Source: a virus
Virus record (IMG/VR): IMGVR_UViG_3300047469_000379
Location: 1-50,827 of that record
DNA: 50,827 nucleotides
Strand: one strand, 5' to 3'
The number at the start of each line of letters is the position of its first letter. Position 1 is the first letter of the stretch. Below, one piece after another: positions 9,401-17,876 of this stretch. The translations under genes were made by a program, and so were the position numbers. The notes under the pieces are model-generated. The model saw only the letters and a list, made by a program, of their open reading frames with translations, ran no database searches and had not been told where the DNA came from.

Positions 9401-9530
9401 GCTTTTCCTGCTGTTCCGCTGCGTAGAAGGCCAACGCTGCACCAGCGACCGCGCCCCACGGACCGCCTTGGGCAAAACCAAGAACAGCGCCGACCGCGAC
9501 TTGAGCAAGTTTCTTTACGCCGCCGCTCAT
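6450..9530 (-). CDS. Tail tip / host-specificity protein (lambda J-like)
   Basis: 1026 aa. The N-terminal third (about 80-420) contains the tip-attachment region: RFILGRVSTGGVLVW, YVLCEGPI-ALENIYL, PDWKDSQIGRGLSYV. The middle (about 470-650) has fibronectin-III-like repeats (GVLSWTPPAG, YYFIRSSNAYGKS). The C-terminal part (about 780-960) has coiled-coil segments and a DUF1983-like block (SVKMQVTADGKYVAAGIGLGIEN) as in lambda J relatives. It forms the central tail tip contacting the receptor. Its length is close to lambda gpJ (about 1130 aa). Confidence 0.92.
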   Translation of the reverse strand: MSGGVKKLAQVAVGAVLGFAQGGPWGAVAGAALAFYAAEQQEKLNTKSPLRDNEPSAQTVRSSKAPVRFILGRVSTGGVLVWAQEQAGEQGEGEWLHLVYVLCEGPITALENIYLGEEDISSFGSLASYELVVNPTQVNAFLKANCPDWKDSQIGRGLSYVRVSLQYSAEKFPSGIPDTRFVVRGRNDIYDPRTGTAVYSANTALHLLWFLRNRCGVPDDEIVFETFASAANVCDEALTNADGSTSQRYRSGCVIGADEQRTGVLQKLEAASGGHLIRVGGRWMFQAGAYYGPYDFEITEDMVIGTVTGSTESTNDSAINTVRGTFIDPEQSWTETDYPEVSVAEWIVEDGGEAAETLTYSYVTDPYQAQRLANMELRRRRAGGAISIPMNFAGYNCRPGRVVRVNLPTLNILGEFIVSDWSMGDSEGCTVQVKQYEPAIFDDAVGQPYNPLGFINLPSGGLGSPTGLAWTQNTGAEVVQGVLSWTPPAGIVSSYVVIVRQGATAVQSHSVPATSTQCAINGLPSGNYSMSVAAVGPMARSGEASISVSINGPPIPESCVVQSSIDSIVLIPQNTHSGLNGGTYEYFFSTSPTATANDADYLGQGLSFTHNGLAFYTNYYYFIRSSNAYGKSSFLYVPTQTSNDVSAYLAALAGQITETELGEDLLAEIEKIPGLQAQIDALDGLKGYDPEITYVEYDLVVVGKRIYQATGNVPLNTPPPNAAYWLDVGQTVETANGLAQQVATNTAEIIELDGEVTAQATAIQTLRASSRDDNGEGELADALKGWTSTASIATEEKVRASENYAMAQRQTTLEAKVGVNEASITTLEQVVATNNSAMVTKTDQLSVSVAQNASATGANTSAISVNTAAIQQTATAFADTNGKLSTMWSVKMQVTADGKYVAAGIGLGIENTGAGLQSQFLVSADRFAIVNSMAGGAISVPFAVQSGQVFMNQAFIQDGTITNAKIGSYISSTNYIAGQQGWILNKDGTLEINGIVPGQGRLVINSLNVSVYDANNVLRVRLGYLG

Positions 9531-9925
9531 TCAACCCTCCACGCGGCCAGTGGCTCGCATTCGACCCGGGCTGCGCCGTCGTCGGTTGTTGCCCAAAAAT
9601 CGCCAGCCCAAAAAACGGCCATGCCTCGGCCGCCGGGTGCGTCGTACATGACCACGTCGCCGCGCTGGATGAAGGTCAACGGAACCCGCACAAAACAGGC
9701 GTCCCATGCCGCCTCAAGGCTGCCGTGCTGCTTCTTCAGCTGTCGCTTCGCGCCTGTCTCCGTGGTGTATTTGCCGCGGTACTGCTCCGCTGGATCTACG
9801 CCGCACACAGCCGCCGCGCAGTCAGCCGCGAACAGGCAGCAGTCAAATTCACCCCATGAAAAAGGCCGCTCTTGGGCGGCCTTGATCGTGTCGTTCAGAC
9901 GGGTTGTCCAGTCTCGGTAGCGCAT
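9527..9925 (-). CDS. DUF6950-type tail tip assembly protein
   Basis: 132 aa from ATG 9925 (MRYRDWTTRLNDTIKAAQ). Conserved features are RPFSWGEFDCCLFAADCAAAVCGVDPA, with Cys and Trp in positions resembling NlpC-type folds, then RGDVVMYDAPGGRGMAVFWAGDFWA. It sits immediately before the J-like gene, where lambda has gpK. A tail-tip assembly role, possibly peptidoglycan contact, is inferred. The stop overlaps the J-like start by 4 bp. Confidence 0.7.
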   Translation of the reverse strand: MRYRDWTTRLNDTIKAAQERPFSWGEFDCCLFAADCAAAVCGVDPAEQYRGKYTTETGAKRQLKKQHGSLEAAWDACFVRVPLTFIQRGDVVMYDAPGGRGMAVFWAGDFWATTDDGAARVECEPLAAWRVE

Positions 9926-9927
9926 GG

Positions 9928-10530
9928 CTAACTTCCATAAGTGAATGTCGGTGCGTCCTTCTTCGAGCCCCAGTAAATGGGCCACTCGGACATCTGGGCG
10001 ATGGCATAGAAGAACCGGTCGCCGTCGTGGCGTGCGCGGTGGTTTTCGTCGGTGAAGCGCTCGGTGCCGGTACGGCTCCACTCGGCCATCCGATCGACCA
10101 CTGGGACGGTGATGCTATTGCCGTCCTCGCCATTACCGGAAAACGAGAACTTGGAGGCGTCCATTCGCCCCGAAAACAGAATGTCCGCCGCGTAGTTGCC
10201 GGCCTCGTCGAACACGACAAACATGACCTTGGCCGCACGGCCGCGGCAGCCGCGCACATTGGTCTCAGACAGGATGTAGGCATCGAGACCGCTAAGGGTC
10301 AGCTCGACCGACATTGGCGAGCCAGAGTTGTCGCTCTCCTGCGACTGGCTCACCTGGCCGAAATTGCCCACGCCTTGATACGTGATGCCGTCGACCACTA
10401 GATCACCGGTGCCGGTGTGCGCGAAGACCATGCCATCGACGAAATCGAGCTGCACGGCGTACACGGGCATGAACTTGCCCGTCGCGATGATGTTCACGAC
10501 GCTCTGGCTAAACGGGAATGCTGAGGGCAT
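9928..10530 (-). CDS. Tail tip protein, DUF2163-like
   Basis: 200 aa from ATG 10530, preceded by GGAGG at 7 nt. It contains VYAVQLDFVDGMVFAHTGTGDLV and GITYQGVGNFGQVSQSQES, resembling tip proteins of the DUF2163 kind that occupy the gpL-equivalent position. The start overlaps the previous stop (TGATG), indicating coupled translation. The function is structural by context. Confidence 0.65.
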   Translation of the reverse strand: MPSAFPFSQSVVNIIATGKFMPVYAVQLDFVDGMVFAHTGTGDLVVDGITYQGVGNFGQVSQSQESDNSGSPMSVELTLSGLDAYILSETNVRGCRGRAAKVMFVVFDEAGNYAADILFSGRMDASKFSFSGNGEDGNSITVPVVDRMAEWSRTGTERFTDENHRARHDGDRFFYAIAQMSEWPIYWGSKKDAPTFTYGS

Positions 10531-11114
10531 CAGAACGCCTCCCTGAATTGGTAGCTGCCGTTCGCGATCACCGGCTTTACGGACATCGCCCATGTATCGG
10601 TGGTCATGCGCATTTCCGAGTACGGGTTCAGATACTCGACCGCAGCGCCCGCCGTGAGCGCCTTGCGGATCCGCTTGTTGAGCAGCACCGTCACATTTCC
10701 CTGCGCGTTAGATGATGCCGGGTCGGTCACCTCGAACATCTCGCCTGCGATGGTGATGTAGTCGCCGGCGCTGAAAATGGCCGCGTTGGGCGTTGCGCCT
10801 GCGATGAGCATGTTCCGCGCCTGCGCATTGCCGGTGACGACCGTGAGCGCGCCGATGCTCACAGTACGGCGCCGGGTAAAGGCTGGCAGGTTGAACGTCC
10901 CGAACATCCCATCCAGCCGCCCGAGAAACGCCGACAGCTCGCGCTCTTGGGCTCTGGTCAGCAATCCGAAAGTCAACGTGCACTGCCAGTAGGCGCCCGG
11001 GTAGCCAATAATCTGCTGGGCATTCGAAAGCGTCGATGTGAACGCCCTGCTGTTGTTGACGATGCCCCACGTCATTTCTGACGGACACAGCGAAGCCGGC
11101 CACGTGAGAGCCAT
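10530..11114 (-). CDS. Minor tail protein (gpM-like position)
   Basis: 194 aa; LTFGLLTRAQERELSAFLGRLDGMFGTFNLPAF is characteristic of a conserved siphovirus minor tail protein that follows the tape measure. No signal peptide or membrane segment. It lies 19 nt after the tape-measure stop in the same transcript. Role inferred from family pattern and synteny. Confidence 0.65.
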   Translation of the reverse strand: MALTWPASLCPSEMTWGIVNNSRAFTSTLSNAQQIIGYPGAYWQCTLTFGLLTRAQERELSAFLGRLDGMFGTFNLPAFTRRRTVSIGALTVVTGNAQARNMLIAGATPNAAIFSAGDYITIAGEMFEVTDPASSNAQGNVTVLLNKRIRKALTAGAAVEYLNPYSEMRMTTDTWAMSVKPVIANGSYQFREAF

Positions 11115-11133
11115 GCAATACTCCTTAAAGGCT

Positions 11134-13923
11134 TTAGCGCCGCGCGATCAGCTGGCGGATGGTTCCGTTCATTTTCAGGTCGCGGACGACAAGCTCGTAG
11201 CCACCTTTCGCCCCCTGCATCGCGGCCTCTTTAACCATGTTGACGGTGGCGTCATCTGGCGTGCCTTGAAAGCTGAAGCTTTGGTGAATGACCGGTGCGG
11301 CGGTTGATGCCGACGAGATCGGCGTAACACTGGATTTCGTGGTCGACGCTGCCGACCCGACATAGCCGCCGTCCGCATAGCCCTTGGTATTCGCATTCAT
11401 GCGCTCAAGGAATTCTCGGGCGCCTGGCTGGCTGACCGCTTCCTTGTTAACAACAAACTCGCCGCCGTGCACCACGCCCTTCGGCTCGAACTTGCCGCCG
11501 TCACCGGTATAGCCGCCATCGGAGAAGCCCAGGCCAAACCCGGCACCGGCGCCAGCAAAGCTGCTGAATATGCCGACTGCCGCCTTCCGCACACCAATGC
11601 GGACCAGGTCAGCAATGATCCCGTCAGCCAGATCGCTGAAGGACAGCTTCCCGGTCTGCACGAAATCGATAATCCCTTCTTCCATGTTGCTGAAGGCGTT
11701 GGTGAACAGGTCGCGGGTTTGTCCGGCAACGTCAGCGGCCTGCTCGGCGTAGTTCTGAAATGCCGACGAAGCGCCGATAGACCAATCCGACTGCGCCTTA
11801 TCTACGTCCGTGTAGTACTGCCGCTGCATGGCCAGACGGTCAGCCAGGCCCTGTTGAATTATCGCGTTTTGCTTGGCGTACAGATCGGCGCTGACTTTCC
11901 CGGTGTTGCGCTGCTCCAAGAGGTCGGCCGACTGCCTGGCGTAGTCGCGCTGGATGGCCATGTCCTGCTTGAGCCTTTCCCGCGCCTCGTCACCCAAACC
12001 TAAACCGACAAGGTTTGAATCCAGCCCCTCTTTGGCGGTGCTGAGCCGGCTATCTTGGTTGGCTTGGAAGGCGGCCAGCTTTTCGGCTTCCTCCTTGGAC
12101 GCCTTGCGTAGCTCCACCTCCGTCTCAAGTGCCGAGTTCTTCTTGAGCTGAGCAGTGATCAGATCCTGACTGGCAAGTAGCGCCTTTTGATCGGCGGTGA
12201 GCGTGCTTTTCGACTTGATGTCGGCAAGCTGTTGCTCCCAGCGAATGAGCGCCTGAGCCTGGGCGCCGAGCTTTTCGTTCTTGGTGCCCTGCTCGCTTAT
12301 CGCTGCATTCTGCTGGACGAGAACGGAGTAGGCCTGACGCGACGAGTCGAGCATTTTGAGTCCGGCGTCTTCGGCGTAGGCCTTGGGCGCGGCGGGTTTT
12401 TTCTCCTTGCTCGCATAATCTTCGCGAATCTGACCGATCCGCTTCTCTATTTCCTCTTCGGAAGCCTTTGCTTCCAGACCTTTGGTGCGAGCCTTGGCAA
12501 TGTCGTCGTCCATCTTCTTCTGATTGCTGCGGTACTTCAGGCCATCCTCGTACCAGACCTTCTCGGCCGCGATGGTAGTCTTCCGCTCCTGAAGTTCAGC
12601 CGAGATCCCCTCCTTCTTCTGGCTCTGCGCATCCACCGCCGCCTGAGCCAGCGCTACCTGCTGCTCAAGGCCTGCGATCAGGGCCTTATCACCAATCTTC
12701 TGGGCGTCCAGCAGCTGCCCCTGAAGGTGCTGAAGCTTGAATAGTTCTGGGCTGGCAGAAAGCCCCGCCTTCAGCTCATTCCAAACACCGGAAACGCTGG
12801 TTTTTACGTCGTCCCACGCCTTTGCCAGGCCGCGAGTGGATTCGACCATCTCCCGGTTTCGGGCGCCCATCTCATCGGCCACTGCGCCGGCAAGTATCTT
12901 GATCGCTCCCATGCGATCTCCCTGCTGCTCAAGCGCGCGAACCTGCTCAAACACGGCCAGGGTGATCACGCCATACTTGTCGCTGTACTCGGCAGCCAGA
13001 TCGGCAACGCTGCCTTTGGTGTTCGACAGCTGATCGGCAATGTCGGCAGCGCTCTTGCCGGTTGCGACAGACAACTCGGTAGCGGCCCGAGCGACTTCCG
13101 TGAATGCCTGTCCAGTCAGGCGCCCATTGCCGGCCAGCGCCAGAACAGCCTGGCTGGCCTCTTCAAAGTTACGCCCGCCTGCAATGGCGTTAGACATCGC
13201 GATCAGGTCGTCAGCTGTCTTACCAGCAGCATCACCGGTCATAGTCAGCGCCTTGCGGTACTGCTCGGATTGTTCGTAGCCCTTGTAGGCTGCCAACGTG
13301 AACCCAGCGACAGCGGCGCCAGCGAGGGTGAATGGATTGATCAGGCCAGCAACGTATCCACCCAGCGCCTTAGCAGCCGGACCTACGCCGCCGAACATAT
13401 CCTTCAACTGGCCGCCTTGCTGCAGAAACACAGTCAGGGGCGCCTGTCCGCCTTGCAGTGACGTGGCGATGTCAGTGAATTGCGCCGGCACTCCGCGAAG
13501 GGCTGCTGCCGTCTGTTTGGCGGTGTTCCCGGTACGAGTCAGCGAGTCGTCGAAGGTGGTGAGGTTCTTGCGAGTCGCCTCGATTTTAGCTTTGTATTCA
13601 TTGTACGTATCGAGCTCGATCTTCCCGGACTTTCGCGCCTTATTCAGGGCTGTTTCTTGCTTCTCCAGTTCGTTGAGCTTACGGGTTAGCGGGTTAATGC
13701 TACTCAGCAACTGATCGATCTCTTCGCGCTCATCCTCAATGGACTTGGTCGCCTTATCAGCCCCCTTGCCCATCTTTTCCATGCTTACGCCGGCCTTGTT
13801 CAGTGCCGGCTGAATGCTCAGGCCTGCATCCTCCAGAGCCTCAAGCGCCTTGCGGGTGTCCGCAGCCTTGGCCTCAGCATCGCGGCTGTCTAGCTCAATG
13901 ACGAGGCGTGATGTCTGGGCCAT
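11134..13923 (-). CDS. Tail tape measure protein (lambda H-like)
   Basis: 929 aa. There is a long coiled-coil N-terminal half (for example [25 protein letters not shown]), an Ala/Gly-rich hydrophobic stretch (about 180-215, [24 protein letters not shown]) and a lambda-H-type C-terminal domain ([33 protein letters not shown]). It sets tail length and is injected with the genome. At about 0.15 nm per residue it predicts a tail of roughly 140 nm, similar to lambda. A superinfection-immunity gene and a terminator separate it from the GT chaperones. Confidence 0.95.
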   Translation of the reverse strand: MAQTSRLVIELDSRDAEAKAADTRKALEALEDAGLSIQPALNKAGVSMEKMGKGADKATKSIEDEREEIDQLLSSINPLTRKLNELEKQETALNKARKSGKIELDTYNEYKAKIEATRKNLTTFDDSLTRTGNTAKQTAAALRGVPAQFTDIATSLQGGQAPLTVFLQQGGQLKDMFGGVGPAAKALGGYVAGLINPFTLAGAAVAGFTLAAYKGYEQSEQYRKALTMTGDAAGKTADDLIAMSNAIAGGRNFEEASQAVLALAGNGRLTGQAFTEVARAATELSVATGKSAADIADQLSNTKGSVADLAAEYSDKYGVITLAVFEQVRALEQQGDRMGAIKILAGAVADEMGARNREMVESTRGLAKAWDDVKTSVSGVWNELKAGLSASPELFKLQHLQGQLLDAQKIGDKALIAGLEQQVALAQAAVDAQSQKKEGISAELQERKTTIAAEKVWYEDGLKYRSNQKKMDDDIAKARTKGLEAKASEEEIEKRIGQIREDYASKEKKPAAPKAYAEDAGLKMLDSSRQAYSVLVQQNAAISEQGTKNEKLGAQAQALIRWEQQLADIKSKSTLTADQKALLASQDLITAQLKKNSALETEVELRKASKEEAEKLAAFQANQDSRLSTAKEGLDSNLVGLGLGDEARERLKQDMAIQRDYARQSADLLEQRNTGKVSADLYAKQNAIIQQGLADRLAMQRQYYTDVDKAQSDWSIGASSAFQNYAEQAADVAGQTRDLFTNAFSNMEEGIIDFVQTGKLSFSDLADGIIADLVRIGVRKAAVGIFSSFAGAGAGFGLGFSDGGYTGDGGKFEPKGVVHGGEFVVNKEAVSQPGAREFLERMNANTKGYADGGYVGSAASTTKSSVTPISSASTAAPVIHQSFSFQGTPDDATVNMVKEAAMQGAKGGYELVVRDLKMNGTIRQLIARR

Positions 13924-13940
13924 TGCCTTTTCTCCAGGTA

Positions 13941-13964
13941 ATAAAAAACCCGCCGGAGCGGGTT
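13941..13964 (-). terminator. Intrinsic terminator between Imm-SHOCT gene and tape measure gene
   Basis: Stem AACCCGC / GCGGGTT around CGGA. Read on the minus strand it is followed by TTTTTTATT, so it closes the superinfection-immunity transcript. Late transcripts must read through it to reach the tape measure gene. Confidence 0.75.
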
Positions 13965-13980
13965 GATAATTTGGTTTCGA

Positions 13981-14313
13981 TTAGCCTTCTAGAATTCTTG
14001 CCTTTTCCGCCAGAAATTCAGATTTGCTTAATACTCCGCGCTCTTTGAGCAGGGATATGCGCTCAAGTTTGGCGTACTTGTCCGGCTCGGATGCCGGTTC
14101 TTCATTCTTGGCGGCCTGGCCATCAATCTTTGATGCCGACCAAACAAGCGCGCCCACCCAGCCAATCAAGGTCCACCCTAGGAAGACATTGAGCAGCATG
14201 ATGGGCTTTGAGTTTGGGTGCAGCCGGGTGCTTGCAACGAGTGCCGGCAGGAAGTAAACCGCAAGGCTCACGAAAAACACAATTAGAACAAGCGTGTTTG
14301 AATAATCGGACAT
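13981..14313 (-). CDS. Superinfection immunity (Imm-like) protein with SHOCT domain
   Basis: 110 aa from ATG 14313, with GGGAGG 7 nt upstream. Two membrane helices (about 8-30 and 40-62) contain FFVSLAVYFLPALVAS and MLLNVFLGWTLIGWVGALVW, the hallmark of the superinfection-immunity family (PF14373, T4 Imm relatives), which block DNA entry of incoming phages at the inner membrane. The C-terminal 30 residues (KLERISLLKERGVLSKSEFLAEKARILEG) form a SHOCT domain. It is inserted between tail chaperone and tape measure genes, normally adjacent, and has its own terminator: a moron probably expressed in the lysogen. Confidence 0.85.
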   Translation of the reverse strand: MSDYSNTLVLIVFFVSLAVYFLPALVASTRLHPNSKPIMLLNVFLGWTLIGWVGALVWSASKIDGQAAKNEEPASEPDKYAKLERISLLKERGVLSKSEFLAEKARILEG

Positions 14314-14365
14314 GGTGAAACCTCCCTGGTGATGCCCGCAATTTAGCATCATCCGGGGGTCGCAG

Positions 14366-15093
14366 TCAGTCTTCCTCACCTGCCAGGCACAGCGCGTCAA
14401 GGGTGAACACGACCTCGTCAATCTCTGCGCGCGACAATGGAGCTGGATGCGATTCATGCCAGTCGGAAATCTCCCGCGCTGATAGCGGAAGAGGAATCGC
14501 CCCGGACATCCCAGCGAGGTATCTGCGGCCTCGGCAGACGTTGCGATAAAGGTTCAGCAGGTAGGCAGTGATCGGGTCCGTTTCCGGCTCATCTGGAACC
14601 TCCATACCAAGCCGCTGGTAAATCAGCCGGCGCTTTTCCGTGTCGCCGCCCCACTCTTTTTCCCACTCGAAGCGGGTGACGACTTTCCCACGGTCTCGAC
14701 CAGGTCCTGTTGCGCCTCCAGTGCCAATGCGGAAGCCTCACGCAAGACGAACAGGAAAAACCCGAGGTTCGCATCGAGCATCTGCTCGGCCACTTCAGCG
14801 CTGTACGGCAGCGGGTTGTCGTCCGCATCCAGCACGCCGGCCCAATCCTTGACGATGAACTGGCTCAACAGCCTGCACTGGGTCTCATGCTCGGTCGTCT
14901 CGCCATCGATCACACCAACGACGCCGACACCGAACTGGGCGTCAGCGTTTCGCAACTTACGGCGTTCGCGCTCACGGGCGACCTGGTACTCAGGATTATC
15001 AATTCGTGCCAGCAACACTTTAGTGTCGTCGTCATAGTCGACCCACTTGGTTTCCGCGGTGTTCTGGTCTTTTTTGGTCAGTCGCAAAGCCAT
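14366..15093 (-). CDS. Tail assembly chaperone gpGT (-1 frameshift product)
   Basis: Predicted 242-aa fusion: 137 residues of the gpG frame, a -1 slip at G GGA AAG (14683-14689), then 105 residues of the T frame starting VVTRFEWEKEWGGDTEKRR and ending LCLAGEED. The T frame is open well upstream of its first ATG (14605), and its sequence is coding-like (RRLIYQRLGMEVPDEPETDPITAYL), so it is best explained as the frameshifted extension, as in lambda G/GT. gpG and gpGT recruit and organise tube subunits on the tape measure protein and are absent from virions. The heptamer is the same as in lambda. Confidence 0.85.
14623..15093 (-). CDS. Tail assembly chaperone gpG
   Basis: 156-aa unshifted product beginning MALRLTKKDQNTAETKWVDY; ATG preceded by GAGGA at 6 nt. 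After the slippery codons the normal frame continues with a low-complexity SSPASSGKKSGAATRKSAG tail to a TGA at 14623. It follows the major tail protein and precedes the tape measure gene apart from the inserted Imm gene. The abundant chaperone partner of gpGT, by synteny with lambda. Confidence 0.8.
   Translation of the reverse strand: MALRLTKKDQNTAETKWVDYDDDTKVLLARIDNPEYQVARERERRKLRNADAQFGVGVVGVIDGETTEHETQCRLLSQFIVKDWAGVLDADDNPLPYSAEVAEQMLDANLGFFLFVLREASALALEAQQDLVETVGKSSPASSGKKSGAATRKSAG
14683..14689 (-). other. Slippery heptamer GGGAAAG for -1 frameshifting
   Basis: Minus-strand GGGAAAG in the phase G GGA AAG relative to gpG; slipping gives GGG AAA, and the next codon is GTC of the T frame. 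This heptamer is identical to the lambda G/GT slippery site. No strong pseudoknot is obvious downstream by eye. Confidence 0.85.
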
Positions 15094-15124
15094 GGTTATT
15101 CCTCACGCCACGCCGAAAAGGACC

Positions 15125-15150
15125 GCCCCGGCTGGCGTTGGTGCCGGGGC
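15125..15150 (-). terminator. Hairpin between major tail protein and gpG
   Basis: 8-bp GC stem GCCCCGGC / GCCGGGGC with a 10-nt loop, followed on the minus strand by a short T-rich stretch (GGTCCTTTTC). Probably an attenuating terminator that lowers chaperone relative to tube expression. Confidence 0.6.
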
Positions 15151-15170
15151 AGTCAAGGGGTGAATCGGTG

Positions 15171-16091
15171 TTACGGTGCTACGTATGGCGCGCGGGTGAT
15201 GGTCGGGGCGATCTTGGCCACGGTGTAATTCAGCGTCACCTCGATCAGATCCTTTTTGCCGCCGCTCGGAAGCTCGCCGTCGACTTCCACCGCCGGGAAA
15301 TTGAAGGTGTACTTGTTGCCAGCGCTGTCGGTGATCGGGAATTCGATGGAGACCGGAACACGGGTGAAGGTGTTCTTCCAGATGCCCCAGGCCGTCGCCG
15401 ACCAGGCCAGCGTGATAGTGCCGGTGATGTCCGCCTCGGTAGCGATCTGCGCGCCAGGCCCAAGCTTGTCGGTGCCGATGCAGCGCTGAGCCTGCAGGCC
15501 GTTGTCCAGGCTGATAGTCATTCCCGAGACGCAGGCCTGGCCTTCGAGCGATGCGCCATCGACCAAGAGGGTTCCGACGTTGCCGTTGCTCATGAACGGG
15601 GTGGAAGTCGGGGCCGCCGGCGCGAGCACGATCGGAGTGTCGCTGTCGGTGTAATCCAGGCAGGCGGTACCGAAGGTCACGGTGACCTTGCCGTCGCTCG
15701 GGATGTCCAGGGCGAACGTCGGGATGTGCACACCCTTGAACAGGGAGTAAACACCAACGTCCATGTAGTTCTTGGCGATGCTGAAGGTGTGGCGAACGTC
15801 GCCCACGGTCAGCACGTTGCTGGCCCATTCGCCGTAGAAAGCGGCCTCCAGCAGCTTGTCGAAGCTGCCATAGGACAGCTCAGCGGTCAGGTCGCCGCCG
15901 ATGTCGGTACTGGTCACGACCGAGCCCTGGCTGATCCGCGAATCGGTGATCTCGTCGCTGGTCGCCGTGTTGACGGTCGGGGTCATGGCATTGCCGGTCA
16001 GCCGTAGCGTGTCCCAGGTGCCGGTGCCGGGAGTAACGCCGGGCGTCACCTCGGGGATGATGTAACTTGTGACTTTGGCGCCGCTCGACAT
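15171..16091 (-). CDS. Major tail tube protein
   Basis: 306 aa from ATG 16091 (MSSGAKVTSYIIPEVTPGVTPG), with GGAG 7 nt upstream. The N-terminal block SYIIPEVTPGVTPGTGTWDTLRLTG and TSDEITDSRISQGSVVTSTDIGGDLTAELSYGSFD are typical of lambda gpV-like tube subunits (Phage_tail_3-type). The C-terminal part has an Ig-like look. It sits between terminators, as expected for an abundantly expressed structural gene, and is followed by the G/GT chaperones. Confidence 0.9.
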   Translation of the reverse strand: MSSGAKVTSYIIPEVTPGVTPGTGTWDTLRLTGNAMTPTVNTATSDEITDSRISQGSVVTSTDIGGDLTAELSYGSFDKLLEAAFYGEWASNVLTVGDVRHTFSIAKNYMDVGVYSLFKGVHIPTFALDIPSDGKVTVTFGTACLDYTDSDTPIVLAPAAPTSTPFMSNGNVGTLLVDGASLEGQACVSGMTISLDNGLQAQRCIGTDKLGPGAQIATEADITGTITLAWSATAWGIWKNTFTRVPVSIEFPITDSAGNKYTFNFPAVEVDGELPSGGKKDLIEVTLNYTVAKIAPTITRAPYVAP

Positions 16092-16115
16092 AGTGAGTCT
16101 CCAGATTGCGGACAT

Positions 16116-16140
16116 GAAAAAGCCCGCGCGCGGCGGGCTG
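16116..16140 (-). terminator. Intrinsic terminator upstream of tail tube gene
   Basis: Stem AGCCCGC / GCGGGCT around CGCGC, followed by TTTTTC on the minus strand. It separates the connector genes from the tube gene; antitermination is needed for read-through. Confidence 0.7.
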
Positions 16141-16161
16141 TAGTTGGTGCGTTGCGCTGGA

Positions 16162-16554
16162 TCAGCCGGCGCGGAAGCGGATATTCACGTTGACCTGATA
16201 GAACCCCTCGAACTCGCCGGCCGGGATCTGGCTCGCCTCCAGGCATTCGAGGTCGCCCGATTGCCAGTAGGCAAAGTGTGCTTCGAGCTGATCGGACAGG
16301 ACGTTGAGCGCCTTCATGCCGGTGCCGAGCCGGGCGAAGCATTGGATGCTGATCTGCCCTGGCTTGCGGGTGTGCGGCTTGTCAGCCATGCCAGCCATGA
16401 AGGCCGTTGCGTGCTGGATGTTCAGGCGGCACCAGAGACCGTCAGCCGGCGGCGTGAAGGTCTGGGTGTTCGGGTAGTCGATGCTCGACTGCGGCAGGCC
16501 GGTAAAGGCGACCATGCGCGCCATGATCAGCTTGCGGATGTCTTCATAGGTCAT
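16162..16554 (-). CDS. Tail terminator protein
   Basis: 130 aa; MTYEDIRKLIMARMVAFTG and YPNTQTFTPPADGLWCRLNI are typical of lambda gpU / DUF4128-type tail terminators. These cap the tube once it reaches tape-measure length and join it to the head. It has a 4-bp overlap with the upstream gp10-like gene and directly precedes the tube gene, matching the usual order. Confidence 0.8.
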   Translation of the reverse strand: MTYEDIRKLIMARMVAFTGLPQSSIDYPNTQTFTPPADGLWCRLNIQHATAFMAGMADKPHTRKPGQISIQCFARLGTGMKALNVLSDQLEAHFAYWQSGDLECLEASQIPAGEFEGFYQVNVNIRFRAG

Positions 16555-17126
16555 CGGTAGGCCTCTGATACGCCGATCCAGGCCAGGTCATAGACGCCGC
16601 CCGGGGCTTGGGTCGAATGCCCGAGCTCGAGCATTTCGCCGTATGGGCTGTTCGTCTGGATGTAGATCACGGGGTAATTCCCTGAAGCCTTGATCATCAT
16701 CGCCCCTTTGTTGATGGTGTCGCGGCCGGACGGGTCGACGTTTTCGACGACCGTGAAGTCAGGCGAGCCGACCGATACGATGTGGCTGCCGCGGAATGTC
16801 CCGCCGATATAGCCCTTGCCAGCGGCCCTGGCTTTCACGAAGTAGTTTTCTTCTCGCTCACGCTTGGTCAGCTTCTTGAATTGCTTCTTGCCGGTGTTGA
16901 CCGCGTTGCGGGCGTCAACGTTGGCGTCGTAGGCATCGGCCATGGCCGTGTTCTGCGCTCGAAGCTCGGTGTTGGCCTTCCACAAATCCGGGTTGCCCAC
17001 GGGCGATCGGTTGACGACTTCCGTCAGCATGGACATGGCGATCGCGCGCACATGCTGCGTCACGTCCTCGTCGATCTGGTCGGCGAAGTCGCGCAGGCTA
17101 TGGCTCCATCCGGCTTTGGCATTCAT
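16551..17126 (-). CDS. HK97 gp10-like head-tail joining / minor tail protein
   Basis: 191 aa. It contains an early RDFADQIDEDVTQHVRAIAMSMLTEVVNRSPVGNPDLWKAN block and a C-terminal YPVIYIQTNSPYGEMLELGHSTQAPGG block, characteristic of HK97 gp10-like proteins. It lies between connector genes and the tail terminator. The role in neck/tail completion is inferred from family and order. Confidence 0.8.
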   Translation of the reverse strand: MNAKAGWSHSLRDFADQIDEDVTQHVRAIAMSMLTEVVNRSPVGNPDLWKANTELRAQNTAMADAYDANVDARNAVNTGKKQFKKLTKREREENYFVKARAAGKGYIGGTFRGSHIVSVGSPDFTVVENVDPSGRDTINKGAMMIKASGNYPVIYIQTNSPYGEMLELGHSTQAPGGVYDLAWIGVSEAYR

Positions 17127-17483
17127 TTACGTCTTCCTCAGCTGGATCTCGTAGTGAGCGCCGGCCGGGTCGGTCTGGACGTTGATCACGCTGAAACCGT
17201 TGATCTTGTGGCCTACGGCAGGCGTGCAGGTCGTTTCGTTGGTGAGCGCGATGAGCAGCTGGTCGGTCGCCAGGATGTTGATTCCGTCCACGGCTTGGGC
17301 CTTGAAGGCATCCATCACGCCGCGCCCGGTGTAGGCGATGACGACAGGATCGGTGCTGACTTCCTCGACCGGATCCCATGTGCCCGGCAGCGTAATGCCG
17401 CCACTGAACGGCACAACCGCATCAGCCAGGTCGGTGTCGAACGCCTCGGCCAGATCGTCCTGGATCTCTTCTCGCATTCCCAT
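17127..17483 (-). CDS. Head-tail stopper / connector protein
   Basis: 118 aa beginning MGMREEIQDDLAEAFDTDLADAV, with AGGTGA upstream. Predicted mostly beta, with VVIAYTGRGVMDAFKA and a C-terminal DPAGAHYEIQLRKT, as in small SPP1 gp16-like stopper proteins. Fixed position after the adaptor and before gp10. Function by synteny. Confidence 0.7.
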   Translation of the reverse strand: MGMREEIQDDLAEAFDTDLADAVVPFSGGITLPGTWDPVEEVSTDPVVIAYTGRGVMDAFKAQAVDGINILATDQLLIALTNETTCTPAVGHKINGFSVINVQTDPAGAHYEIQLRKT

Positions 17484-17486
17484 GGG

Positions 17487-17876
17487 TCACCTGTACACGT
17501 CGAAGCTGTAGGCGCTCCGCATCCATGGATCGAGCAGCGCCAAAGCGAACTGGACGTCACTGGGCTGAGCGATGAGCTTGCTGCTGTCCAGCGAGGCAAA
17601 GGTTTTGCTGGTGGTCACCGAGCCGGCCTTCACCGTCTTGGCCTCCAGACTGCCTTCCGTCTTCTGCTGGTACAGCTTCCCATCGGCCGCCGTCTTCGCC
17701 AGTTCAGCACCAGCCTGTTTCACCTCTTCCGGAATGGCATTCATGTCGATGCCAATCAGATTCAGCGACGTCATGTACGCGTTGGCCTGCATGACCGCGC
17801 GCGCCTTCTTGTCATCGGTGGTCCACGCTGAGCCGAGGATGGCGTCAACGTCCGCCACGGTGATGTAGTTAGCCAT
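17487..17876 (-). CDS. Head-tail adaptor protein
   Basis: 129 aa, helical N-terminus MANYITVADVDAILGSAW and C-terminal LALLDPWMRSAYSFDVYR. This matches the small head-tail connector (DnaT-like ssDNA-binding / gp6-like) proteins that attach to the portal. It lies directly before the stopper gene (3-nt gap). Confidence 0.7.
   Translation of the reverse strand: MANYITVADVDAILGSAWTTDDKKARAVMQANAYMTSLNLIGIDMNAIPEEVKQAGAELAKTAADGKLYQQKTEGSLEAKTVKAGSVTTSKTFASLDSSKLIAQPSDVQFALALLDPWMRSAYSFDVYR

Noticed and set aside
14366-14605. Separate 79-aa gene starting at ATG 14605
   Set aside because: Coding sequence continues in the same frame well upstream of that ATG to a GGGAAAG slip site, so it is the T part of gpGT.
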